A DNA stretch of 64,000 bases. Source: Raphanus sativus. Its lineage: Eukaryota; Streptophyta; Magnoliopsida; Brassicales; Brassicaceae. The position numbers and the translations under genes were made by a program. Below, piece after piece: positions 1 to 11,242 of this stretch (the stretch's first letter is position 1; the number at the start of each line of letters is the position of its first letter). Below the pieces are notes generated by a model that worked only from the letters and a program-made list of their open reading frames with translations, was not told where the DNA came from and ran no database searches. The DNA lies in contig NC_079513.1 of assembly GCF_000801105.2 (NCBI RefSeq), positions 22,288,273 through 22,352,272 of the forward strand, in the 5' to 3' direction.

Positions 1-803
1 AAGTCTTTCTAACTTTCTCTTGCAGCTTATGGTTTCAACTCGAGTTTTGGTTGGCTTCTTGGATGATGAAACTTCAGGAGGCTGAATAGGTGGCAATGGA
101 TCACTTAAGCCATGTTTCAAACAAAGTTGCAGACTTGTTGAGGAGAAAGGCCAGCTTTTATGAATGTTCTTGGTCCGGTTACTAAATGCATAATCTCTGC
201 AAAAACCATCATGAAAACCAAAAAGTCTTCAATTAGTAGGTACATAACAACCAGACAAAACAAAGGTACAGACTTTGTAAAGAAAAGCTTCTGAGAGACA
301 AGACACAACAAAGATGAGATAAGCTCACATGGTATGGACCAATGGATCAAAGAAAAGTAATAGAAATAGTCAACACTCAATAATAATACCATTTTAAGCT
401 CCACAATGACCCAGAAGGTGAAAGAGATAAAAGTTTTTTTTTTCTTAGCATTGGAATCTGACCCATTAAGAAAAATTTAATGGATGGTAATAAAAGATCT
501 ATCTAATATGATCAGACTCATTAAGAAAACTTGACTTTGCATAAAACAATGGTGAAGAAAGAAACTGATGACTTCTTCTTCTCCATAAAACAAATCAGAG
601 AAGAAAAAAAAAGGAATTAAAACTTATAAGATTTACCTGATGGAGAAAGTGGAAAGATGTGATTGACCTAACTCATCACTAGTCTTGTCCAGATGCAAGA
701 AATGAGAAGAAGATAGATCATTTGGAGAGCCTTCATCAGTAGATGATGGATAAGAACATTTGATTGTTCCACTGTTACTATTCACACCCCTGCTATTCCT
801 CAT
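1..803 (-). CDS. HAP8: HAPLESS 8-like protein, N-terminal part (runs off the left edge)
   Basis: Two exons are readable on the minus strand. The first runs from an ATG at 803 to 637, ends in an AG|GTAAAT donor and encodes 55 residues starting MRNSRGVNSNSGTIKCSYPS. The second starts after a TGCAG acceptor at 196 and continues past base 1. It encodes a stretch including NRTKNIHKSWPFSSTSLQLC and then LKHGLSDPLPPIQPPE. The frame is continuous across the splice. This fits the plant-specific HAPLESS 8 family (a male-gametophyte gene in Arabidopsis, At5g56250), and the next gene to the right is the expected Arabidopsis neighbour. Low-complexity Ser/Asn near the N-terminus and the basic SSKKPTKTRVETISCKRK run suggest a disordered, possibly nuclear region. 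Family assignment rests on synteny plus remembered similarity. Biochemical function is unknown, and most of the protein lies outside the window. Confidence 0.7.
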
Positions 804-808
804 AACAT
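800..808 (-). promoter_or_regulatory. Two-codon upstream ORF overlapping the HAP8 start
   Basis: On the minus strand the leader reads ATG TTA TGA directly before the coding ATG. The uORF stop and the main start share the bases ATGA. Such minimal overlapping uORFs can impose reinitiation or leaky scanning. The arrangement is seen directly; an effect on translation is inference. Confidence 0.4.
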
Positions 809-848
809 CAGATCTCTTATAGTGTCAAATTTGCGAAAGCCAATGAAA

Positions 849-1800
849 CCTGCAAGTGTTGGAAGGAATGTTTTTTGTATATTCTTTCAGTTTGAAGAAA
901 ACCTCATAAGAGGAAAGTTGAGAAGATATTTCTAGAAAGAAAAAAAATTACTATTATTATTTCATGTGAAGAAGAGAAAACAGAGAATAAAATTAAGATT
1001 CGTGGGTGAGATTTTAAAATATCTAAAGGGGTCTAAAGAAACATGAACAGTTAAAATAATGAATTTTTAATCTAGAAATTTTCAATTTCCCCTAAAACAA
1101 TCAGTTTCCAGTTTGATTGGAATGTGTTATTTTATGCAATGAATCACATGAAAGTCAAGACATCACAACAAGAGATGAATAGACTGATATTGTAGATATC
1201 CCCAAGGATGAATTTAAACAAGCATGGGTGTCCTATATACCAAAGATCATTGAGTTTGTTTTCTCAGAAAATGTTGACATGAGAGAAAAAAAACAAGACA
1301 TGGAAAGAAGATAACCAAAACAATGAAAAACAGTTCCAGGGAACGAATCACTACTTGTGTATGACAGAAAGAAATAAAACCACAGAAAATTTGAGATTTA
1401 ACAAGAAATCTGGGGATAAAAATCAAGGAACAAATCAAACCAAACCCTTTTTATAATGCCAAGAAAGTACTTTTGATCATAAAATATCTGAACTTATATA
1501 TATATACATGCATACCTGTTTCCAAGAATATAAGTTTGGATCTACGAAAAAAAATCAACAAAGATTCAAAAGAAAGTAAGAACAAGAAACAGTAAATCAG
1601 TGGTACAATAACAAAACATAGAAGTAGGAGAAGAAGAAGAAAGAGTTGTTCAGAGTTTTATAAAACACTAAATACACACAAACCTTTAGAATTTACAGGA
1701 TTGATTATTTCAAAAATGGTTTTCTTGGCAGAAGAAAATATTTTCTTAGAGAGAGAGAAAGAGATGAACAAGAACCACGCACTAGCACATCAAAGAGGTA
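849..1800 (-). other. Probable HAP8 5' leader with a leader intron
   Basis: A CTTGCAG acceptor near 850 and a TCTAAAG|GTTTGTG donor near 1683 on the minus strand would bound a leader intron of about 0.83 kb. The upstream leader exon (about 1683 to 1800) is rich in CT/GA tracts, as plant leaders often are. No convincing coding sequence is present. The splice sites are inferred by eye only. Confidence 0.35.
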
Positions 1801-4465
1801 TCAGGTTCCCTAAGTAATAAATATACACAGTATTTCATAAAATAATCTAAAGTTAGAAAATAAAAACGTTAAAGTAGAAAAATGAAAATAAATTTTGTTT
1901 GTTTCCTCGTCTCTTTTCCTTTGGTCTGTCTGGAAGTGAGCTGTGTGAATTCCTAAACCGTTTTGAAAATTTTAATCATTTTAAGCATTGGTCCTAACTA
2001 TTTTTTATATATATTTTAAATTGTCCACCTCTGAACCTGAACTGAACGAAACACTAGAGGCTAATATTTAATTTATTGTGCGTTTTAGTAACTGGTTTCT
2101 CTACCACTTTTTATATACAAATTGTAATTGTTTCTTCAAATTTAACTTACAATGTACAAAATATAAATATTTATCAAATTTAACTTATAATTAAGAATAC
2201 TTTTTCTTTTTAAATAATTATAAAAAATTCCGCTGTCTTATGAATATGGGAGAAACCAATGTTTTTAGACGATGGTTCGACCATTAGAAAGCAAATCAGA
2301 TAGTAATAACTAAGATATGGGTTTGACTTAACATCAGTTTTGGGACCAAGTCTTTGAGAAATTTTTATAGGATTAAGGAAATTCTTAAATTGACGAGACA
2401 ATTTATGAACCAATGATGATTCTTGAACATCCATCATTAGGTGATGGCTCCACATGACATTTACGACTATATTTTTCTTGATATCACCATGAAATTATAT
2501 GGGAACTAAAGCCCTTTCTCAAAAAAAAAAATTACATGGGAACTAGTTAAGACTCCCAGCTGATATAGTCCAAAGTATATAACCGGTTTTAAGATTTATG
2601 GAGTTTGAAATAATTATAAATTTTAGATAAAATGATTCGTACATATATAACATTTAAAATCAATTATAAGCCAAATTATTTCCACATATCATTCACATAA
2701 ATTTTAGGTACCAAATTAATGTTTCATCTCGCTATTCCTCAAATCGGTCCTAATAACATATAGAACAAACGAATGGTCATCATTTTCAAGGTAATGTAGA
2801 TGTGTTGTCCCGAAGATTTGCTGAGGCTCAAGTAAAAAAAAAAAGATTATCTGACTGGTCTAAGAATTATGAATCAAAATAAATGAAAAACGTTGATTGT
2901 GATTCGAGGTAGCTAGAGGAGAATCGACGACCCCATATGTTAGTTCAGTGTGCTTTCTAAATTTGAAAGAAAGAAAAAATATATATAAAGAACATGGTGT
3001 CCGACTGTTATAGAGAATAAACCAGAGTTTTGAGAAGAAGAAAAAACGATCCAATAGCTCGAAAAGCTTGATAGATGCTCGTGTGTTTGAATAAAAAAAG
3101 ATAAACTTTTCTTTTTTTCACGGTAGATATTATAGAACTGAATCCTTTTTTTGTGGAAAATAATAGAATATCTATAGAGATTACATGATCTTGGCTTGTG
3201 ACTCGGGATGCCTGGTGACCTGAATAGCTGGATCTTTGAGTACGCTACGTGAATCATGACAACAATTGTGACATTTACATTAGCAATTCAATTGTCATGA
3301 TGTTTTTGTAGCTATATAAATAATATGTGTTAATTCTATAAAAATATAGTTTGGTAAAAAAGAAAACACACACGCTCATAGGTATATCTTAGTCTATATC
3401 TTAGCATTAAATAGCATTAAAAATTATAAGAGAGGAAGAAGTTGTTTCTTAATTAAGATAAGAAAATCATGTATCTTAGTGTACATGTCATGAAGATATT
3501 GATTAGAAGAAAAGTGGAGAGATGAAAGATTGTCTCATTCTCTTTCTCTTATTTATTTTTCTCTCATTAAGATACAATTAAAGTATCTACCTATAAACAT
3601 ACTCTTAATATGGAAGCAAGAAGAACTTTTACCTGGTCCATAAGGTATAAACTATGAGATATACACCTTATAAGTTGTTGATATAACCATGGCTGAACCG
3701 GATGAACTAGGAGCTACAATCAACCCTCAAGAGTACTCAATGAACAATCCTGATCAAAGATTCAACATTTGTTATTTGTAATGCAGTTAACAGCCATAGT
3801 GGACATGAATATCTGGGTTTTAAAAATATTCGTAATCCAATCTGTTTTATTTGAGTATTATTTATCCGATCTTGCGTTCTGCGGCTATTTGGATATTCGA
3901 TGTTCAAGTGTCCGGAAAATTTATATTTAATTGAATACCTGATTTGATCAATATAAATTAAAATTAAAAATCTAAAAATAATATAAATAATAATTTTTTA
4001 TTACAAAAATACTTTTTCAAAACTCTAATAACTAAAATAATTAATTTAATAAATAAAGTATTGTAAAACTTACATAAAATATTTGTATATATATAACAAA
4101 TCGGATCGAATACGCTCATAAATATATTAGTATTTGTAGTTTTCTTTGTATTCTATATACGAATATTTTATATTATTATTTGTTTTGTTTCAAAAAATTA
4201 TAGATATCCCATTTTTCAGTTATAATCAAAATAAATAACGAGTAAAATCAATTTTATAAATATTTTCTTCACCTTTTATCATTGCACTGTTAGGGAAATT
4301 AAGTAAAATCATTAACTAAAATAGGTTTTGAAGTGTCATTTTGTGGAAACGTAAAGGGCAAAGCAAATGAGGATTTTAGTCAAACATCATTTTCCTCATT
4401 AGTCATGTTCCACATGCCCTATGGACTTACTAGGAGAGGTCCCATTCTTCCTTCGCTCACGTCAT
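1801..4465. other. AT-rich intergenic region, no gene recognised
   Basis: Only short chance reading frames occur, with poly-A/T runs and degenerate AT-rich repeat-like sequence around 3.8 to 4.2 kb. I see no coding exon, RNA gene or clear element end here. Confidence 0.5.
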
Positions 4466-4482
4466 TTCGTGAATGAAAATTT

Positions 4483-4686
4483 TTTGTAAACAAAAGAGTT
4501 AAACCCGGGTCAATGATGACACAAGCCTAACCCCCGGGTGGAGGTATAGCCTACGGATAGACCCTCTCCTGGGCATTTAAATGAGTCGAAAGCAATGGAC
4601 CCATATCCGTGTGGCCAGTGGGAATCGAACCCGGGACCGTATTGAGGCCGAAGTTCTCTCAAGTACCACTAGGCTAACCCCACTGG
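4483..4686 (-). mobile_element. tRNA-derived SINE with a 17-bp target duplication
   Basis: Read on the minus strand, the element has an A box (TAGCCTAGTGG) near its 5' end, and about 40 bp further a B box (GGTTCGATTCC). It then has a non-tRNA body and an A-rich 3' tail. It is flanked by the identical 17-mer TTCGTGAATGAAAATTT at 4466-4482 and 4687-4703, a target-site duplication typical of LINE-driven retroposition. Size (about 204 bp) and layout match Brassicaceae SINEs; I cannot name the subfamily. The perfect duplication implies a fairly recent insertion. Confidence 0.88.
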
Positions 4687-4703
4687 TTCGTGAATGAAAA
4701 TTT

Positions 4704-6824
4704 GAAAAGCAAATAAACAAAACAAAACAAAACAAAATGAACATATATGGTGTGTAGAAGTTATTTATTTTTGTTTAGAGTATCCTCCAAAAATAAAAAA
4801 GTTTAATTTCATTTGATAGAATATCAATATGTATTTTTCAAAAAAAAAAAGAATATCAATATGTATGTTTTGTTCTGTGGTTATGAGAAAGTAGGTATTG
4901 TGTGTATTGATAACATACTGAAACATATATAAGATTTGATTTAAAAGATTTGATTGTTACATATTATACTTAAAAAGTAAAACTGGAATGGGAGGAAAAA
5001 ACCATTTTAGCAAAAAAAAAAAATGGGAGGAAAAACCAAAGGAATTAGAGAAAATATGTAAAGTCACATACGTTAAATTATGAAATTAGCATGGCGATAG
5101 TGTGGTCTGTCTAACTTTATATAATGCTTTTTATTTATTGTGAACATATATATACACAGCTTTAATATATAAAAATCAGGCTTGAATAATACTACTTTTG
5201 TTGAATTTATCTTTACACTGCTCTTTTGGGAAACACCGAATTTTATTTTGCTAACGGGGAGCACCGATATTCCGTACGATGTATGTGGGTCGAAAAATGA
5301 GTGAACCGAGATTAACGTGACAAATAATCTGATCCTATTTTGGTTAGGTATGAAAATAATTTAATTTTGAGATAAAATTCATTGAACTATTCCAATTTCA
5401 TTAAGGTAGTTGGTCCACCACGATATGTACTCTTCCAAATTTCCATATATCATAAATTCAAATTCAAGTATATGGTACGGTCTCATTCATGCTTGTCTAT
5501 TTAACTCAGAATAACCAAAAATCACTACAATAATTTACACAGTTAATAATGAAAGATGTACTGGAAGATGTCAAATTCTTTGGTATAATGCGATTGTTAA
5601 CCGAAATGCAATTATATAAGAAGATAATCCTTTAGAAAAGGGAAAAAAAAAAGAATCTTGTGTATACGCATGTGTTTGACCTATAGATCTCTATTAAATT
5701 CATTCATAACCTCTTGACGAAAAAACTATGATTATATCAGGACAAATTAGTTTTGGTGGTAAAAAATTACGGCTGCAACTACTATCATCTGGGTTTAATT
5801 AACTTGTATTTGAAATGATGTTTTACGCCAAAAATGATACTAGCGCCGGTTGATCATGGATCTTTTTTTTTGATCATCGATCTGAAAAAAATATTTGGTC
5901 GAAGGTCAAGACACCTTCTAGTAAATAGAAAAAACTATGATTGTTTAAAATTTAGAGCGACTTTTGTTATATCACATATCCAATCACACATCTTTCAAAA
6001 ACCAAAGAACCGGAAAAAAATAACGAAGCGATACTACCTATATTTTTTTATATGATGTTTTTGAGAATATTTTTATTTCAATTTGTAAGATGTTATGTAA
6101 TTTTTTATGTAAAATTTTTAAAACAATTATTTAAAATATTAAAATATAATATACATTTTTGTATTATTTATTCAGAATAGTAATAATTAATTATTTTGAT
6201 TATTTTCTGTTGTAATCAAACACTTTTAACAAAAATAATATTTTTCTTAATTTGTTTTACTAGAACATTTTATAAAAAGAAACGTAAGGAATATTTTATT
6301 TCTCTTGGACTCGATTAAACCTTGTTGTCTTTTATATATAGTGTTCAACTTTGACAAAAAAAAAATAGTGTTCATAAAGCATAAGTATGTTGCCATAATG
6401 TTTCACAAAAATTAAACAGATTACTTAGAATTAGATACAGATTAGTACTATCCTATAGTTAACTAACCTTTGAACAAAAAAGAAAAAGTTAACTAACCTA
6501 TTTTTAGAATGTTTGACTTGTATATTACATTCATTTCTTTAAGCCGATGGTAGTTCTTATAAAGTTATACCAGCTTCTCCTTTTCCATTTCTTCTGTCAC
6601 ATGTTTCACATATTTTCAAAAATAAAGAAATAAAAACAGAGAAGTAACAAAATAAATAAAGGTTTCAGCTCGTTTCGAATAAGAAAAAATAACAACATTT
6701 TGTAATTATTATATTGTTTCACAAATTGCAGAAAACGTTTTCATCTGAGAATATTAAACCGAATATTACTAATTCCACATAAACCAGCTCCAACAGTAAT
6801 CTCTTAGCAGAAGAACATTCTGGA
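4704..6824. other. AT-rich intergenic region and RraA-like 3' flank
   Basis: No coding exon or RNA gene is visible. The last few hundred bases would hold the 3' UTR and polyadenylation region of the minus-strand RraA-like gene. Only short AT-rich frames occur. Confidence 0.5.
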
Positions 6825-7325
6825 TCAGACGGAGAGTTCGGTCTTGGAGATCAAGATACCATCACTATCAGCATAAAGCCATTCACCATCCCTAATCAAA
6901 GTCCCTCCAATATAAACCGGCACATTCTTCTCACCCTGACCTTTCTTACTAGACTTCAACGGGTTAGAACCCAATGCCCTAACCCCAACATCACAGTCAT
7001 TGATCTCATCCACATCTCTAACGCACCCATTCACCAAAATCCCTACCCACCCGTTGTTCTGAGCTAACTGTCCGAGGTTTCCTCCAACAAGTGCGCACCT
7101 CATGCTTCCACCACCGTCTATAACTAAGACCGCGCCTTCTCCTTTTGTCTCTAGTTGGTTTCTGACTAGGACGTTGTCTTCAAAGACCTTGAGTGTCACG
7201 ATTGGTCCGGAGAAGCATCTTCTTTGTCCATAGATCTTGAAGGTTGGTTGGAGAGCCCGTAGGTCTCCGTTTGATATTAGTTCTGCGTTGCTGTCACACG
7301 CTTCTGCTGTTGCAAATGCAGCCAT
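6825..7325 (-). CDS. RraA-like protein (putative 4-hydroxy-4-methyl-2-oxoglutarate aldolase)
   Basis: Intronless coding region of 166 residues starting MAAFATAEACDSNAELIS, a normal length for the plant family. The core reads GGNLGQLAQNNGWVGILVNG followed by CVRDVDEI, the glycine-rich and R-D substrate/metal-binding segment of the RraA/HMG aldolase fold. Plant members were annotated 'regulator of ribonuclease-like' from bacterial RraA, which binds RNase E. The conserved aldolase residues suggest a class II, divalent-metal pyruvate aldolase or oxaloacetate decarboxylase instead. There is no obvious targeting peptide, so it is probably cytosolic. By position it matches Arabidopsis At5g56260. It lies head to head with WRKY2, with about 3.2 kb between them before the WRKY2 leader. 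The ATG in context CCCATGGC is a strong start. Confidence 0.92.
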   Translation of the reverse strand: MAAFATAEACDSNAELISNGDLRALQPTFKIYGQRRCFSGPIVTLKVFEDNVLVRNQLETKGEGAVLVIDGGGSMRCALVGGNLGQLAQNNGWVGILVNGCVRDVDEINDCDVGVRALGSNPLKSSKKGQGEKNVPVYIGGTLIRDGEWLYADSDGILISKTELSV

Positions 7326-8310
7326 GGGAGATTGTATTCACGCGTGTCGTGTGTGTGTGTGTGTGTTCTGTATTTGGAATCACAAGGGGTTAGAGTAATA
7401 ACTGAAGAAGGATGACAATGGCAAAACAAAGAAAGCCTAGACAAGGGACCTTTTATTCATTAACAATTCGAATGATTCAAAGCTATCATTTTATTACTAA
7501 ATTTTATTTTATCACGGACTCTAGAAAAACGCACTTAAAGCAGATGACAATAGCAACCACAAAGACTCACAAGTAAGTATTTAAAAGACTCACATCGAAC
7601 AAAACAAAATCAGAATATATTGTTTATAAACAGAGTCATGTGAAACTCTTGGTATATAAAATTGTTTTAAAGCCATACATGGAAGGAGCTGAGATAATTA
7701 GATCAAATTCTCAGGCTCAAGAAAGTAGCAAGACTGAAATTGCAAACAACTTACTAAATGAAATCCTCTCTATACGATTCCTAACAGGGGACACTTCTAG
7801 AATCAAATGCATTACATGAATTGATGACGGTTTATTAGACTCTCAAGTCTAGCATAATGTTAAAATCCAAATGCTTTGCGGATTTGTTTACGAGGATTGA
7901 GCAAGAGGCTATATTAACAACAACAAACAAAAAGATTTATCTTCAAGGACAATATATCAAACGTTAAATCACTTAAAACAAGAAAAAAAAAACTGAAATC
8001 TCAAAAGTGGAATCTTTTTGGTTACAGTTAGGAAGCTATTAGATTTGAACCGTATATAACATGAACTCTTTCTATTTTTGTTCAAAGAACAATGCTCCAA
8101 GTTCATTTTATACGGCGGGAAAATAACTAAATTTTACTACTACACAACAGCTAATTCTAGCAGACAAGACTCATTTCTCAAGAGCAAAACATCAAATTCT
8201 TCACAGAAATAAACTAATTAATCTCAACACTGATCAACAAAACTGATCGGGAATTCAACAAAACTATACAAGGGAAAGTAGAAGAAGAAGAAGAAGAAAG
8301 AAAAATTACC
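7326..8310 (-). other. Probable RraA-like leader with (GT)n microsatellite
   Basis: Upstream of the start is a (GT)9 run at 7349-7366 (AC repeat on the transcribed strand). A TACAG acceptor at about 7367 lies immediately upstream of it. A possible leader donor (CCTTG|GTAATT) lies near 8307, so a leader intron of about 0.9 kb is plausible. No reading frame of note occurs. Confidence 0.35.
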
Positions 8311-8505
8311 AAGGAGAGAGAGAAGGGCTTCCAAATATTCTTAAACGGCGATTGTAATATACAAGTAAGTAACGGGTAAGATCAGCTTTCTCGTGTCAGG
8401 CTATCCAACGCACTGAAAGTTCCTCATAGAAACTTGTGCCATTACAGCCACTTGGTCTCCTATCGTGCCATTTACAGCCACTTGTGCACTGAAAATCTTT
8501 TCGTC

Positions 8506-8535
8506 GGGTCGGGTCGGGTCGGGTCGGGTCGGGTC
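8506..8535. repeat. (GGGTC)6 pentanucleotide tandem repeat
   Basis: Six uninterrupted GGGTC units in an otherwise AT-rich region. It lies just before two W-box cores (TTGACC at 8537, TTGACT at 8556) in the intergenic region shared by the RraA-like gene and WRKY2. Confidence 0.9.
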
Positions 8536-8539
8536 ATTG

Positions 8540-10500
8540 ACCTTTTTTCAAGTAGTTGACTTTTGGTTCGCTCATCGGACAGTCAAAGCAAGTCTGTTGT
8601 TGGGTCAATCCCATATATTTTGTAATTTATTCAGGCATAATGGGCTTTAATGGGCTGGGTGTAAGATTATAAAACCCGTGTTTTGTCTTTCCATTAGTAT
8701 GGGGCCTACTATAAAGGTAAGAACTGACAAGAAATCGGAGCCGTCGATCCTTTCCGTGTCTGAAAGTTCGTTTTACGGGCCCCACTAGAGAGAACAAAAT
8801 ACTTCACGCCACAGTCGTGCTTTGGCTGTCACATGAGTATTGTGTCACAGCTTTGTAACGTGATTTTTTGCGGGGAACAAAAGGAAAAGGAAAAAGAAAA
8901 TAAAAACCATTAAAGGCTTGGTCAATGTCTCTTTTTGACCGGGTTTTTCGGAAAAACTGCCTATCAAATTTCCAATTAAATATTCAATTTAAGGTATAAT
9001 GAATTATATTAAATGATTCTATTTTATTTATTGCAGCATAAACTAAAATACTTTTTTTTTAAAACTAAAATACTTCAATATCTCTATAACTCTATATCTC
9101 TATAATCTTTTGAGCCCGTAAGTTACGTAACCTTAAGCTTAAAGTACGTTAATTATCCATATTACTGCTACTTAAATTGTGTGTGTGTTAGTCAAAAAAA
9201 AAAAAAAAATTGTGTGTGTAGGGTTTATGACTTTTTGTAGACATAAATATTAACGTATCTTCAATATTTGTAAAGAATCTTTGTCGGGAGTTGTTTTGTT
9301 CGTTTAATGATTTTTTCAGTTTTCATGATCCGTTTATTATCACAGGACATATATCACATATCATCTAAGTATATTTGAGTCATTCTTTTTTCTAGGTAAG
9401 CAACCTCTAAATTGAATAATGTATCTTAAAAGTATCACCTGGAAAAAATGTATCTCCTGGATATGCTATATAATTTAAGATTACGTATGTTTTATCAAAT
9501 CACATGCATGCATGTAAAATACCAATTTGAAAATAAAAGATCACATGCCTGATGCATGTATGAGAACATGTCAATTTCAAAATGAAACAGTTACACGTTT
9601 ATTGATATAAGTCGAAAGATGTATGAAAACATGTCATTTCAAAACGAAACAATTTCAAAATGTACGTCTTTAATAATCGAGTAGTCGAGTAATTAATTCT
9701 TAATATAAGACTCAAAACATAAATTATTTAAATTGCTCAATTTTGTAACTGATTGACACAAACATATTTTGACATTTGGAAGATATTTAAATTGCTCATT
9801 GTTGTAAATGATCGACACAAACATATTTTGACTATTGATGTCAATAGAACGAGTGACAAATTTTCTAGTACATTAATCCACTCCTTTTTATTTTTTTGGT
9901 AAGACATTCCTTGTTTTGTTCTTGCCATGCTTCAATCAACTTGTTATCGTGGTAAGCCCAATTTCAAAGCCCTTTTTACAAAAAAAAAAAACTTATTACT
10001 TTGGTAACAATATTCTGGCAAAGTATTATCCCTTTGACTCAAATTTTATAGCATGGTTACTTACATACATAGACTACAAATAGCCTGCAGATAAGATTTG
10101 TTGTTCCAGAATTTTATAACAATGTGACACTTATGGTAAAAACACCAACCTGCTTTATATTTAACTTTTATTTGTTCTCCTCCACAAAGGATAATTTGGT
10201 TTTTCTTTTATCAGTTTCTGAAATTTCATATGTATCGAACCAATAGAATAAGAGTGCAATAATATAACAATAATTATCTTTTTTTCCTAATCCGACATGT
10301 GGCAGAATAAGTACTTTTGTCAATAATTTCCCGCTTTTAATAAATTTTTTTCCTATTAATAACCAAACCCGAAAAAAGAAACTGGAATAGTAAGTAATAA
10401 ATGTTACAGATCACCTGCGCCACACCCCACGGTACATCGAACCTATCAGCCGACGATCTTATTCTATTAACCTCGATCAATCCACGTGGCATGTTTTTAT
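8540..10500. other. Intergenic region upstream of WRKY2
   Basis: No gene recognised. It contains several W-box cores (TTGACC/TTGACT near 8.54 and 8.93 kb), the usual WRKY-binding sites, so autoregulation of WRKY2 is possible. A roughly 58-bp imperfect tandem repeat at about 9726-9840 has two units beginning ATTTAAATTGCTCA and sharing GACACAAACATATTTTGAC. Confidence 0.45.
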
Positions 10501-10509
10501 AGGAGGGTT

Positions 10510-11117
10510 CAGTAGAGAGAAAACGTTTTGTGTAAACACGACTCACCATCTCCTTCATCATTCTCTGCAAAAAAAACTTTTAGCCTCGTCTTCTCCTTCT
10601 CCTCAGTAGCAATCAGAAAACAAAGCTCAAATTGTTTCGTAATCCTCTCTCTCTATCTCCTTTCTGTCTTCTCTTTTAACGATTTGTCTTTTCATATTAA
10701 TTTAGTTCTATAAATTGGTTGATTTTTTTTAAATTGTTCTCGTTAGCGATGGTGAGAAAGCAACAGTGATTAATCTAATCATACTGTTGAAATCTTTGCT
10801 CCTTTGTCAATATCCATCGTCATTCTATTTTTGTGTAAACGAGAAAAAAACATATCTTTCTCGTTTTAGGAGAGAGAAAATTGTTTTTTTTTTCTTCTGG
10901 TTTGATGTGAAACTCAGAAGAACAGAGAAAAGAAGACGAAGGAGACAGGAATTGGGAAAAAATCTTTTGTAAGCCAGTGCTAAGTTCGGATCCGGGTCGG
11001 GTGGATTTTGTTTTTTTGTTGTCGAATCAGAGACGAAGTTGGCTGTTAGCGGCGGAACTGGCGATTTCCGTTTGCGGCTGTGACGGTGTTTCTGGCTCGT
11101 CGTCTTCAACTAATCAG
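10510..11117 (+). other. Probable WRKY2 5' leader exon
   Basis: A CT-rich stretch ends in ACTAATCAG|GTAACC, a good donor at 11118. The matching acceptor is ATGTCTCAG at 13599, 54 bp before the WRKY2 start. The leader contains several short upstream frames, including ATGGTGAGAAAGCAACAGTGA (six codons, at 10749). The transcript start is not determined. Confidence 0.5.
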
Positions 11118-11242
11118 GTAACCGTAAATGATCTCAATCTGTTTTGTCTTTTTCTAATTTATTGGTTTTTATTACATGCGTTTTAAAAATGTTTTGTCTT
11201 TAACTTAAATTCTGGAATTTGATTATGTTTTTTACAAAATAA

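Noticed and set aside
4600..4686. Possible minus-strand tRNA gene
   Set aside because: A and B boxes are present, but the sequence continues into a SINE body and has a 17-bp target duplication, so it is a retroposon.
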